Below are positions 35,986 through 46,489 of a DNA stretch of 64,000 bases, piece after piece; position 1 is the first letter of the stretch; every line of letters starts with the position of its first letter. Below the pieces are notes generated by a model. It was not told the DNA's origin. It did no database searches and saw only the letters and a program-made list of their open reading frames with translations. Position numbers and translations under genes: made by a program. This stretch comes from Adiantum capillus-veneris (lineage: Eukaryota > Streptophyta > Polypodiopsida > Polypodiales > Pteridaceae). Where the stretch lies: the NCBI GenBank assembly GCA_014529385.2, contig CM043944.1, positions 63,204,248 through 63,268,247 on the forward strand, read 5' to 3'.

Positions 35986-37048
35986 CCCCCCCATATATTT
36001 TTTCCCTTTTACCAAAATATTTCCCATTATATAAGTTACTTTTGATTTTTTTTTCCTTTTTCACAAACGTTTTAGCCTTTATTAAATAAATAAGACTTAT
36101 GCTAATCAATCACGATGTAGCATAAATAAGTAAGCTTTCTTTGTTGATCTCTCTTTTGACCTTAAATATTAAATATATATAAATTACATTATATATTTTA
36201 GTATTTTCTAATATATTTTTCATGTATGTATATTATTCCACCCTACCAAATATTTTATTCACTAGTTTTCATTTTCAAACCTCAACCCCACTTTCGAATT
36301 TCAATAATACCTCCATCTAGATGATTGCCAATCTTTTCAAAACTCTAGGTCATGTTTTCATACACATGAAGGAGCTTACACTTGAAGGCAAGAGAGAAGT
36401 CCACTCAAAGGGGACCACCAAAAGACTTTTGCAGCCACAAATAATACATTATTTGGCTGAATTTTTTAAGTAAAGAAGAACCCCGAATCTGAAGAAGCGT
36501 TCAACATGAAAGATGTAGCTCGGGATCTCAACTTTTAGCTCAAAGTTTTTCAGAATTTTTGGAGTTATGAACGTGGAGCTATGATTTTTGTAGTGGACCC
36601 CAGTTTTCTCATGTAATGGTGACACAGGCCATCCCTAGTTTTCTTCCCTCTAGAATGGCTATGGTTCTACAAGTCTTCAAGCATGATTACAAGAGACAAG
36701 GCTCTTTTAATGAGGTCTTAGCAAGTCCAGAGTGATTCTATCACCATTTTTGGAGGATCCATCCTCATCAACAAATATCCACCTTCGACAACCTCTCTTA
36801 TAATTTTCTTACCTCTCTCTTCTCTCCCTAATAAGCTTATGTCTAGCCAAAGCTAGACTATTGTAAATATTTCCTATCCTCTACATCCTACCCGCATTCT
36901 CTCTTCTTCTCTCTCTATTGACTCTGGTATTTTAAATAATGAGGAGACAAGATGGGAGCCACAGTCACATGCACCCCATTTTTCCTAGTCACCAGAGTGG
37001 GACACTCACTTCAATTAGAAATATTGCTAAACCCTCTCCTCCTTCCCT
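35986..37048. other. AT-rich spacer and upstream part of the element E LTR
   Basis: 36110-36260 is very AT-rich. From about 36350 the sequence is of ordinary composition and probably belongs to the LTR ending at 37778, but its start could not be found because no partner LTR is present. Confidence 0.4.
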
Positions 37049-37778
37049 ATATAAGGAGGCCATGAGAGCTCACCATGACACAAAAACACACACAACATCA
37101 CCAAAGAATACATTATGCATTGTGTGTGCCTAGTGCACACACACACACCCACACCATCACCATCACCGCAATCACCATGCTCGTCTTGAGCATGACCTCT
37201 ACACCCTTGGGCTATGGAAGATGAAGGGCAGCTAAATGAAGGATGATGGCCATAACCCTCGTGCGAGTCTTCTCCATCAACTCCCACCTATCCACCATGT
37301 GCTCTACCACTCTCTCCCTTCTCATTCCCCTACCCTATGCTCCCCATTTCATCGCCTTATTCTCTAAATAAAGCTTGAGGTTTTGTGAGTATGTTTTTCT
37401 GCAATGTTTTGCCCATGTGAGGTGTGCGGAATCACCACCTAGTCTTGTGTTTGGAGTGAGCTTGTGTATGTGTGAAGGGTGTGCGGATTCACCATCCTTC
37501 TGTGGTGCCTAAGTACTAATCCGCAATACCCCCTCCCTCACTCTCTCTCTCTCTCTCTCTCTCTCACTTGATCTCATTTCCCTTCCTCTTCATCATTACT
37601 CCCAAGCATCCATCTCTCTTGGATGAAAACTTTGTTATGGTGGTGTGTTGTTTGCGTCCTAGCCGCTGAAGCTAGGTGGTGCCCCCTGTTTGCTTTACCA
37701 TGACAGGCTCGCCGCGTGCCATTCGGTCCCCGGTGTTTTAGAGGCCGTCGGGGTTCGGGTTTCGCTTTGCTCCCTTCA
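37049..37778 (+). repeat. Element E LTR, promoter and R-U5 part
   Basis: TATA (CTATATAAGG, 37048-37057) with ACACAC-rich start region, a poly(A)-type AATAAA at about 37367-37372, a CT microsatellite (about 37540-37564), and an end CCCTTCA at 37778 two bases before a PBS. This order is that of a plant 5' LTR on the plus strand. Its upstream limit is unknown. Confidence 0.6.
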
Positions 37779-37780
37779 TT

Positions 37781-37798
37781 TGGTGCCCCCACTGAGGA
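37781..37798 (+). promoter_or_regulatory. Primer-binding site of element E
   Basis: TGGTGCCCCCACTGAGGA begins two bases after the LTR end. It differs from the element C site (TGGCGCCCCCACCGAGGA) at two positions, so both seem to use the same or sister tRNAs. I do not name the tRNA. Confidence 0.65.
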
Positions 37799-37851
37799 AC
37801 TTTTCATGAAACCCTTCAGTTTACAAGACTGAAACCCCTAAACTATTGTGA

Positions 37852-38388
37852 ATGGATGAATGGCTAGCAGGATTTGCTAATTGGACGACAGAAGAAGAAG
37901 AGCTCCAAGCACAACTAGACGAACTCCGCATCTCCATCGAAGCTCGAGTGCTAGGCATAATGGTAATCGATTTCCAGTGGGAGAGTCAACCAACACACCA
38001 AACCCAGTGGATATACATAGGCCAAGTTCCAAGAAGAAGAAGAAGAAGGAGAAGGTCGAAACCATGTCCGCAACCTACAACCAACCCACAACAACAAAAT
38101 GGAAGGAGCTCTACACAATAGAGAATCAACACTATTCTACTTTGAGAATCGGGTAACTCAAGTCACCGAGGTAATTATCACAGTTAGTTTTCAAGTCGCA
38201 CTTGATGCTACACCACAGATAACGGATTCATTGGCTCACACTCTCACTAGAGAAACTAGGGATCTACTGAGTTAGTTTCAGGAAAGAACACCACCCTCTC
38301 CCACAAGCTTGGACAGTGACTAAGCACCTCTAAGCTTCACATGAATTAGTACAACCTACCTCAAGACAGATCACACATACCAACACGT
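37852..38388 (+). pseudogene. Element E gag N-terminal fragment
   Basis: Begins MDEWLAGFANWTTEEEELQA 54 bases after the PBS, a coiled-coil-like acidic start. After about 34 codons a frameshift leads into a second frame with a Lys-rich stretch (SSKKKKKKEK, coded by GAA/GAG repeats near 38030-38055). Further codons continue to about 38290 with stops. The fragment stops where the LTR of element C begins (38389). No gag core or enzyme domain survives. Confidence 0.45.
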
Positions 38389-39534
38389 TGTCAGGACTTT
38401 TTTGGAGCAAGGGATTGCGCATATGTACATATACATGCATGGTGCATCAAATAAAGAATTGCCCATTTTTCAGAGCCAGGTGGTTACGTGGGGCCCACAT
38501 GTGTACAGGTAGGACAGGGTGTACATAGTGCATCGATTTTCACTATTACCAGTACCGACTGTGTTATTTATACAATAAGGAGGAGTTGGTAGCGCGTAAA
38601 ACTTCTAGAGGAAGCTATCCGCGGGCCGATGACATGAGGTAAGCAGGTGCGTCATATGGCATCTAGTGGCGTCAGGAGGGCGAACGGGGTCAATATTTGC
38701 ACGCGGATGAGGACGGACACAACGTGGGTGTTTTCTTATGAGAGTTATGCAGAAAGGTCATCATTAGGACCACTTTTTGGGGCCACTTCACGTGGTTGCG
38801 AGATGCATTATTGAAAAGAAATGAGTGCCAGGTGTGCGGATGATGCAAAAAGGTGACACCTATGCACTGCGAGGTCAGGTTTTGGCATGTTCGGGTTCCG
38901 TTTGAGGTCATCTAAAAGGACAAGGGTGCCCAACTAATAAAGCTAAGTGTGGGAACTGAAAAAACAGAGAGAAGACCAGAAAAAAACATGGATAAGAGAG
39001 GAGGAATAGCCGCAAGTGTGTTTTTGCTATTTTTGGAGCATTTTTTTGGCCCTAAACTGCTCATCCGAGGTCGGATTTGAGCACTTTGACATTGTAGACT
39101 AGGGTTTTGGGTCCTTCTGTACGCAATGGCGCTGTCCATTTTTCCAAATTCCTCACAGATTGTTTGCAATTTTTTTGTGTAATCTTCTCTGGTGAGTGAA
39201 GCCTCTGCTTAACTTTGTGGTTGTATCTGGTGTATTTCCTCAATACTGTGTAAACTACATTGCCCCATTGGTGTTGGGCTGAGCTTCATTGATTCTAAAC
39301 AACAGCAATTTACCTCCTTTGAGCTGAATTGAGAGTGTGTGTGTAAGTGTGTATGTGTGAGTGTTGAGTGGGCAAGTGGGAAATCTCTCTCTTCTCACTC
39401 CGTCTGTGTGTTTCCTGTCTTGGCCAGGCTGGTTGTGTGAGCCGAGTGGTGCCCCATAGTGTGTGTGTATATCATCCCAAAAGTGTGTGTCGGGTCGTTA
39501 TAGAGGCATTCTGTGTGTTTCCATCCCGCTCACA
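38389..39534 (+). repeat. Element C 5' LTR
   Basis: Begins TGTCAGGACT and ends CCGCTCACA, six bases before a PBS. A TATA-like TTATTTATACAATAAGG is at about 38564-38580. Length about 1,146 bases. No 3' partner remains in the window, so the start is inferred from the TG and from the abrupt end of element E. Confidence 0.55.
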
Positions 39535-39540
39535 TTTTTT

Positions 39541-39558
39541 TGGCGCCCCCACCGAGGA
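39541..39558 (+). promoter_or_regulatory. Primer-binding site of element C
   Basis: TGGCGCCCCCACCGAGGA after a run of T. Same type as the element E site. Confidence 0.7.
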
Positions 39559-39603
39559 TCTTCTTTGGGTACCTTCTGCTTCGAGCTTCAAGCTTCGAGA
39601 TTC

Positions 39604-39664
39604 GGGATTACAGGTTGCAGATTATAGGTTACAGATTACAGGTTACAAGTTACAAGTTACAGGG
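39604..39664 (+). repeat. Minisatellite of GGTTACAGATTACA-type units
   Basis: Four to five units of a 14-base word (GGTTGCAGATTATA, GGTTACAGATTACA, GGTTACAAGTTACA ...), followed by shorter ACAGGTACAGGTA words, in the leader of element C. Confidence 0.85.
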
Positions 39665-40568
39665 ACATGTACAGGTACAGGTAGCTGGAGTACAGTGATA
39701 TAGTAGCACTGATGTCACTTGCAGTTGTTGTGGGTATGCATCACTTGGCGCCTATTTGAGCGCATTGTCTGCTGGATTGTACGTTACTTGTGGAAACTGC
39801 CATTGTACGCATTTGTGGAGCCATACTTGGTTGTATTTGGCAGTCCCAACCATTTCTAAGACTTGACTATACGCGATTTGCATTAGCCTTCGTGTGAGGG
39901 TCGATAGTGTGAGGTTTTTATTGAGCTGGGGGATTCTCAAATGTGGAGATACTTTTGGTGATACAGGTAGCTGGAGCACCCTTTTTGTGACCTCGCCATA
40001 GGCTATGTACTAGTGAGTCCTATTTGATGCTCGGGTTCTATTGTTGACAATTTATGCATATATAAACAATCTATATTTAGGGTTCCTACTGCTCTACTTC
40101 TGGGGAAACTCTGCCAAAAATTTTCCAAGTTATGATGGCTGGTTTCTTGGTCTTTTGAGCCACTTATGCTGTTATGCTGCTGAAATTTTGGCAAAATCAG
40201 AGGTTAAGTCAGGTGTGCCTTCTTGGGAGCTTCATGGTTGGCTTTAATGGATGATCAAAATGGCCCTCAATTCACTCCATTTCATTTAACTCAAAGAATC
40301 TAGATAAATGTTCATGTGTCTAGGAAGATTTTTTTCCAGCAGCGCATAGTCTTTATGTTCGGGCCAAGAAGATTACGAGAGATCTTGGAATGTCCTTTGC
40401 TTGTTGTAATTCCGATGATCAACTATGAAAACTCATTTGATGTGCATGTGTTTGTCCTTATCTAAAGTTGAGCTCCATTGAAGTTTCTGGGGATTGGGTA
40501 GTCAGAAGTTTTGGGTTCTTGCACATGTGTTCAAAGGGGTTCTCAAAGCATCATAATTTGGGTAGCCA
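39665..40568 (+). other. Element C leader
   Basis: No protein. 39896-39976 and 40102-40129 closely match parts of the element D leader (42876-42950 and 43284-43311). Confidence 0.6.
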
Positions 40569-42045
40569 TGGATTTCTCTTATCCGGAGTTTCATGGAAGA
40601 AGTGATGAAGATGTGGAAGATTTTTTGGAAAAGATGGAGGTTGCGTGCATTAGCAACCAGATTCATGACCTTGCGCAAATTTTACGTCTTCTCCAAATTT
40701 GTTTGAAGAGTGATGCACCTGTTTGGTCTAAAGCATTTGAAGAGGAGTTGCATGTGGCTGATCCACCTGTAAGATTGAGTTGGGACAATCTAAGGCATGG
40801 GTTGGAAGTGGAGTTTGTGAAGATAGAAGATCCTGACAAAGTGTGGCAAGAAGGACAAGGTTTGGTGCAAAAAGAAGGTGAGCCAGTAGATGTGTATATA
40901 CATAAGTTCTCATTGGCATGGGAGCGGATGTGCAAGGCCTTAGCACCACAGGTACCCCCTCCTGACATGATGAAGAAGGACAGGTTCTTGGCTGGTCTTT
41001 GGGAGAATATATGTTGGAGAGTAGAGCTAAAGAAGCATAGGACATATGAAGATGCACTAGAGGTAGCAAGGAACAAAGAGTGGAAGTTGAGGAAAATGAG
41101 CCAGTTAGGGGTGGAGTCTTTGCCAATAAGGTCTGAGTTTCAGCCTATAGAGTCTTTACAAGGTCGCATGTCAGGGGTTCATCATGAACTAGTGGTTCCT
41201 GTTACTACTCAGGTTATGCCAACAGTGGTCACTACATCTGTGCAAGATGATGGGCTAAGGCAAGACATGAGGCAAGTGGTAGATTTGATGAATAATCTCA
41301 ACCTAAACATGCTAGGTCAAGTGGGAAATAATCGAGGTCGAGGGAGGTTTGAAAATTAGCCAAGAGGTGAAGAAAGGCCTAGGAATGGTGTTGGACAAAG
41401 CAATGGTAGGTACTGGAGGCAGACGCCCACATGTTATAATTGTGGAGAGTTGGGTCACATCAGCCCGCAATGTGATAAGCCACCAAGGATGGGGGGAGAC
41501 ATGTATCCATTGCCAAGACAGGTGCTAACTAGGTCAAATGATTATGGCATCAAAATTAAGGGAGATGAAGGAACCAGTGGATTAACCCAAGAGGAAAAGG
41601 GAAAGACAAAAGTGATAAGTGTAGTCACCTTGGAGAAGGCATCAAAGCTAGAGGATACATTAGTGATGCCTATTGGGAAGAGGACCACAAAGGATAAGGA
41701 AGGAAGAAGTGACCCAGGTCCTAGTAAGAAGAAAGGAAAGAGCCATGAGGGCGAGGATGTCAAGGCCAAGAGGAAAAGGAGAGCTCGAAGAAAGTTTCAT
41801 GTTTCAGATTTTCCACTAGGGGATGGGCAATTAAGCTATGACTTGAAGGAGGATCTGACGAGCAGGAAGGCAGATGTTACTTTTGGGCAGCTTATAGAGA
41901 TGGTGCCTAAGCTAAAGCGACAGTGGAAGAAGATGGTTAACCCAATGGAGAAAGAGCCAGAGAGAGGTTCAATAAAGGTGTTGGCAATGGATGAGCTACG
42001 AGACATTTGTCCAATAGTAGATGTGTGGCATAAAAGGAAAAATTT
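40569..42045 (+). pseudogene. Element C Ty3-type gag, interrupted by element D
   Basis: The likely start is the Met at 40569 (MDFSYPEFHGRSDEDVEDFL); the frame is open further upstream without purpose. Residues about 1-200 form a Retrotrans_gag-like domain (LSWDNLRHGLEVEF, GEPVDVYIHKFSLAWERMC, KKDRFLAGL). A TAG at 41357-41359 breaks the frame; the same frame continues with a knuckle CYNCGELGHISPQC (about 41433-41474), a Lys-rich linker and a conserved pre-protease part (ADVTFGQLIEMVPKLKRQWK, then LRDICPIVD). It ends where element D's LTR starts (42046), before the protease active site. No downstream remainder of element C is found behind element D. Confidence 0.85.
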
Positions 42046-42240
42046 TGTTGGGGTATAAAGCCCAATGTGGTCGCCCAGGTAAGTGGGCGGTCCGCCAGGT
42101 ATGTACACATATTCTTTTGTTAAAACCTAATAAGAACTCACTATGATCTACACATTACAGTAGAGCGAGTTCACCATATCGTCGTGCTCTTCTTCTCGCA
42201 CTCTCTATCGCGTCGCACTTCCGCTCGTACTCCTTCAACT
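42046..42240 (+). repeat. Element D 5' LTR (short copia type)
   Basis: Starts TGTTGGGGTATAAAG inside the element C frame and ends CTCCTTCA(AC) directly before a PBS, only about 195 bases, which is short but usual for some copia lineages. The 3' LTR is missing because the element is truncated. Confidence 0.8.
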
Positions 42241-42252
42241 GGTATCAGAGCT
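42241..42252 (+). promoter_or_regulatory. Primer-binding site of element D, tRNA-iMet type
   Basis: TGGTATCAGAGC is complementary to the 3' end of initiator tRNA-Met, the standard primer of plant copia elements. Confidence 0.95.
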
Positions 42253-43337
42253 CAGATCGAGGCTCGGGGCAGCACTGCAGGAGGCTAGAGTCACCAACTC
42301 AGATTGAAGTGAAATTCGACAGGCGAAGACACGGCCCCAAATCCTGTGGGATAGCCCAAAGGGCTTGGTGTTCTCAGAATTTCATTCTGAGGTCATCTCG
42401 GCCACCGTTCGGCTTCGACAAAGGTCTGCGCAGGCCATTTTCGACTACGTGGTCTCGACGGGTGTAGATCCGACTCTGCAAATTTGGGGATTTCAGCCTA
42501 TGACTGCAGGTTTTGAGGATATCGACACTCCGAGAGTGTTGATTTGTGGCTGTCTACACATCGAAGGACGGCTCACAGTTCTTGGAGGCGTGTCACATAC
42601 GACACGGGCGCATCTACACACAGACTCTAGGCGACATCCACTAGTTCATCAGGTAGCTTGTGTTTGCTGCTTGATATTCCAGATTTCATTCTGACATTGC
42701 AGGTACTTCCACATGGGATGTATTGTCAGAGATGATGTATGTCTGTTGAGGGTTTGCTGGCTGTGAGTCATGCAGCAAACAACCGCCGCAACGGTTACAT
42801 CATACAATGGGAAATTTGTGGATGTATGACTTTGTGGGAAGTCTATGTACTGTCAGATTTATTGCAGCCTTTGTTGAGGGTCGAGTGAGGTTTTATTGAG
42901 CTGGGGGATTCTCGAATGTTGAGATCCTTTCGGTGATACAGGTCTTGGAGCGATCCCTCGAGCACGCTTAGATAGGCAGCTAGGATGTATTGATTGTGAG
43001 TTAGACAGTTGGGATTGCATCTTTGCTTTACTGCCGTTGAGGCATTGTCGCAGTCTATGCTTACAGGACAGTGACAGGACAGTCAGAGACAGTACAGGTG
43101 CAGGACAGGTTTACCCGTAGCTTACAATGTTAGAGAGACAATGGTTTTTTGAGCTGTTTTTTGGTCTGTTTTTTGAGTACACCAGAGCCATTTTACAAAG
43201 GAGACTCTGCCGAAATTTATGCAGAATCTGAAGCTTTCTTGGTTCATTTGACAGGTTGATATTAGTTCAGAGGTCAGTTTACAAGGGAAACTCTGCCGAA
43301 TTTTTCCCAGGAAAGTAAACTACTGTGAAGCGTAGCT
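42253..43337 (+). other. Element D leader
   Basis: Unusually long (1.1 kb) for copia, without a protein. It shares two blocks with the leader of element C, and the word GACTCTGCCGAA / AACTCTGCCGAA occurs twice here (43199-43224 and 43284-43311). Confidence 0.6.
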
Positions 43338-44600
43338 ATGGCTGGATCACAGGACACTGCTCTTTACAATATCAAGAAGCTGGATGGAACCAATTTCCCA
43401 TTGTGGAAGAACGAGATTTGGCACGTGTTGGTACAAAAGAAGCAGATAAAACCTATAAAGCTCAAGGGGATAAAACCAGAAGATATGGACGAAGATGAAT
43501 GGAGCGAAATGGATGAATTGGCACTTTCTACCATTATGCTGACTTTGGCAGAAAGCGTTTACTTCAATGTAGCAGACCAGATGTCGGCTTATCAAGCATG
43601 GTTAAAGCTAAGTGATCTTTATGAGAAGCAGAGTGCAGCTTCACAGGTATACTGGCTTAAGAAGCTTGTTGACTTGAAGATGAAAGAAGGGACACCTATG
43701 TCCAATCATATGAATGAATTCAACACAATCTACAGTCAGTTGTCAGCTCAAGGTGTCAAGTTTGATGAACCTGCTAGAGCTATGTTCTTGTTGATCAAAT
43801 TGCCGAAAAGTTGGGACACTTTTCGCACAGCTTTGAGTAATTCTGCACCTCCAGATGGTTTGAACATAGCAGGTGTAGAAGGAAGTCTGCTTACTGAAGA
43901 AACCAATAGAAAGACAATGGACAAAGGCAAAGGAACAGCCTTAGTTGTCAGGGGAAGGACCAAAGAAAAGTACAAAGGTGGAAAGAGGAATCAGTCTCGT
44001 AGCAAGTCCCGCAGTGCTAAAGGCAAGAGTGATATAGAATGCTACCATTGTGGCAAGAAGGGTCACATGAAAAGAGACTGCAGAGAATGGAAAGCAGAAA
44101 AAGGCAAAGAGAAAGCTGAAGACCATAGTGAGAAGAACAAGTCCTCAGTGAAGATTCAAGAAATAAATGTGACAAACACTGTTGCAGAGGATGACAGTCT
44201 AGTGTCAAGAGACATCTACTTCTTGAAGAATACAATGGAATCAGCTCTTCTTACAGCATCTGATGGAAATGCACTGAGTGACTGGATTATAGACTCAAGG
44301 GCATCACTTCATGTGTCTCCAAACAAGGAGTGGTTTACCTCCTATGTGACCACTAAAGATCATGTTCGGCTAGGCAATGGGCAGACATGTGAGATCTTAG
44401 GTGTTGCAGATGTTCAATTGAAGTTTCAGAATGGCTCTTCTTTCACGCTGAAGAATGTGAGACATGTTCCTGCAATTACAAAGAGCTTGATCATCACAGG
44501 TTTACTTGATGATGCTGGCTACGTCACCACTTTTGGACAGAACATGTGGAAGATATCCAAGGGTTCTATGACAGTAGCACATGGAGTAAAGTCTGGATGA
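43338..44600 (+). CDS. Element D copia gag-protease (420 aa, open)
   Basis: Start MAGSQDTALYNIKKLDGTNF: the K/F-L-D/N-G-x-N-F/Y-P/x-x-W opening is typical for copia gag (UBN2-type domain, residues 1-190). A knuckle CYHCGKKGHMKRDC lies at residues 235-248 after an Arg/Ser/Lys-rich stretch. Protease begins at DWIIDSRASLHVSP (about residue 315): the expected DSGA loop reads DSRA, a single Gly-to-Arg change that should inactivate it. The domain continues (VRLGNGQTCEILGVADVQL, NVRHVPAI, SLIITGLLDDAGY). A TGA at 44598-44600 ends the frame. Confidence 0.92.
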   Translation: MAGSQDTALYNIKKLDGTNFPLWKNEIWHVLVQKKQIKPIKLKGIKPEDMDEDEWSEMDELALSTIMLTLAESVYFNVADQMSAYQAWLKLSDLYEKQSAASQVYWLKKLVDLKMKEGTPMSNHMNEFNTIYSQLSAQGVKFDEPARAMFLLIKLPKSWDTFRTALSNSAPPDGLNIAGVEGSLLTEETNRKTMDKGKGTALVVRGRTKEKYKGGKRNQSRSKSRSAKGKSDIECYHCGKKGHMKRDCREWKAEKGKEKAEDHSEKNKSSVKIQEINVTNTVAEDDSLVSRDIYFLKNTMESALLTASDGNALSDWIIDSRASLHVSPNKEWFTSYVTTKDHVRLGNGQTCEILGVADVQLKFQNGSSFTLKNVRHVPAITKSLIITGLLDDAGYVTTFGQNMWKISKGSMTVAHGVKSG

Positions 44601-44843
44601 CTTTACATGATTTATGTATCAAATGTCTCTAAAAATGTAATCAATGTAACCGAGCAGCCGAACGTTTCTTTGTGGCATAGCCGGTTAGGACATATGTCTA
44701 AGAAGGGAATGGAAATCTTGTCTCGTTCTGGTTATTTGCCTGGCTTTTCATTTACTAATTTTGAATTCTGTGAACATTGTCTGTATGGTAAGCAAACACA
44801 GCAACCACATAAGCATAGAAGCAGTAGAAGAGATACACAGTGA
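44601..44843 (+). pseudogene. Element D pre-integrase zinc domain, truncated
   Basis: The polyprotein continues in frame after the TGA: LYMIYVSN, then LWHSRLGHMSKKGMEILSR and FCEHCLYGKQ, the His-His-Cys-Cys zinc-binding N-terminus of copia integrase. After about 44830 the homology stops (SSRRDTQ, stop), so the catalytic integrase core, RT, RNase H and 3' LTR are absent. Confidence 0.88.
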
Positions 44844-45843
44844 GGCGGTCCGGGGCACACAACAAGAGAGGCGACCTCTAAACACCCCTCAAGGCTCCCG
44901 TGCTGCTCAATTGGGGCAGGGGCAACCACAAGCACAACAAAACAACAAATCCACAGCCAAACCCAAACAAGATAGGGGCACCACCTAGTTATGGTATGCG
45001 AACTAGGACGCAAGAGAGATTTTGGCACAACCAAGAAGATGCACCACACAACACACACAAGCAACCTCACACCAAGACACGCACAGAATGGACCAGAGAG
45101 AGCTAGAGCAAAGGGAAGACAGAGAGGAATGGATCTTGCGTAATACCGTATTTGTGACTTGCAAATGGATATGGTTCGTTATGATGCTATCGTGGAACTT
45201 GTACAAAACTCACTCAATGCTTAGTGATTGCTAAACATTGCCAAAACACACACACACTGTCTTAGGGTGTGGGAGACCTCTCACCACAATACCCTCTTAC
45301 AATGGACACAAAACTTGCAATGAAAAACACACTAAAACACTTTCTAAAATCAAGATCAACCGATAAAAACTCAAATACACAAGTCACCTTGAATTCACCA
45401 AACCGTATTGCACAAATGGAAGGACGAAGATTTGAACGTCGAATCACGCCTTTGATGCACCAAACCTCAATTTATTGATGATGAAGGAGCATATACAATA
45501 GTGGAACTCACGCTCTCTCACTTGCAATGTGTAGCTTGAAGGCTTCTCTCACACCAAGAGTGAATCTCACAAGTGGTTGCTACACCTAAGTCTCTCCTCA
45601 CGCATAGAGTGTTGGGGTGCTATGTGAGATGTTGGAGGTTGTTTTACAAGAAGGAGAGGGGTCTATTTATAGGTTGGAGACCCCTCATAAAGATTATTGG
45701 AGATCCTAATTTACAAGCTAACAAATCAGGATTATGATTTTTTTGAATATCAAAACATTGCGGGCCTTCTTTGTCTGCTTGAGTCATGGGTGTGGGCTCA
45801 AAAGAGAGCATTATTGATGGTAGATAAAGTGAAAGTAAGTAAG

Positions 45844-45874
<31 letters not shown>

Positions 45875-46488
45875 TGTGTTCCTATACACATGTCTTGAGG
45901 TGAGGTGTCTTTTATGGTTAGGTCAATGCTATTTTGTGTTAGTATGTTAGTCGTTAGTAATCACTAGAAAGTTAATGTTACATTTACAATGGGTAGAGTG
46001 AGTTGATTTGATGAAGGAAGAGGGGTGAATTAAAAGAGAATCATTGAGATGGTGAAGCTTTGAAGAAGCTTGAACTCACCCTTGTGTAGATTGTGGAAAA
46101 AATGACCGCTGGTCTTCTTCTTCTTCTTCGCTTCTTTACGCCGCCGCCACGGTTGACCACCACGATGAAAAGAGGATTTTTTGATGAAAATTCCTCAATT
46201 TGCAGAAGTTATCATGGTTAAGATGCTGAATTTTAGATATTTTTAGGAGAGGTAAATGAAATTGTAACATAGAAGCAATAGAGAGAGACATGGAGAGGGT
46301 GTATGTATGTAAAGGTTCATAAAAGAACTATAGGGATGAGAGAGAAGGGTAATGGTGAAGAGGGTGGGAGAAGCCATGGAAATTGCAGGTTTGAGTGAGG
46401 GAAGGAGAGGGAGGGATGTGTAAGAGTGAGTAGGTGTGTGGAAGGGTGAGAGAAGACTAAGGGCTACTTGTGAGAAAAGTGGGCAGAC
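44844..46488. other. No gene; possible minus-strand LTR
   Basis: On the minus strand a TATA (CCTATAAATAG, plus 45661-45674) and an AATAAA (plus TTTATT, about 45470-45475) about 190 bases apart, with CACACA-rich flanks, resemble the U3-R of an LTR. No PBS, PPT or coding part could be joined to it. An AG run lies at 45843-45874. From 46200 to 46488 sequence is GAGAGGG-rich on the plus strand; the hydrophobic end of the frame 46243-46947 there is not homologous to copy 1. Confidence 0.4.
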
Positions 46489-46489
46489 T

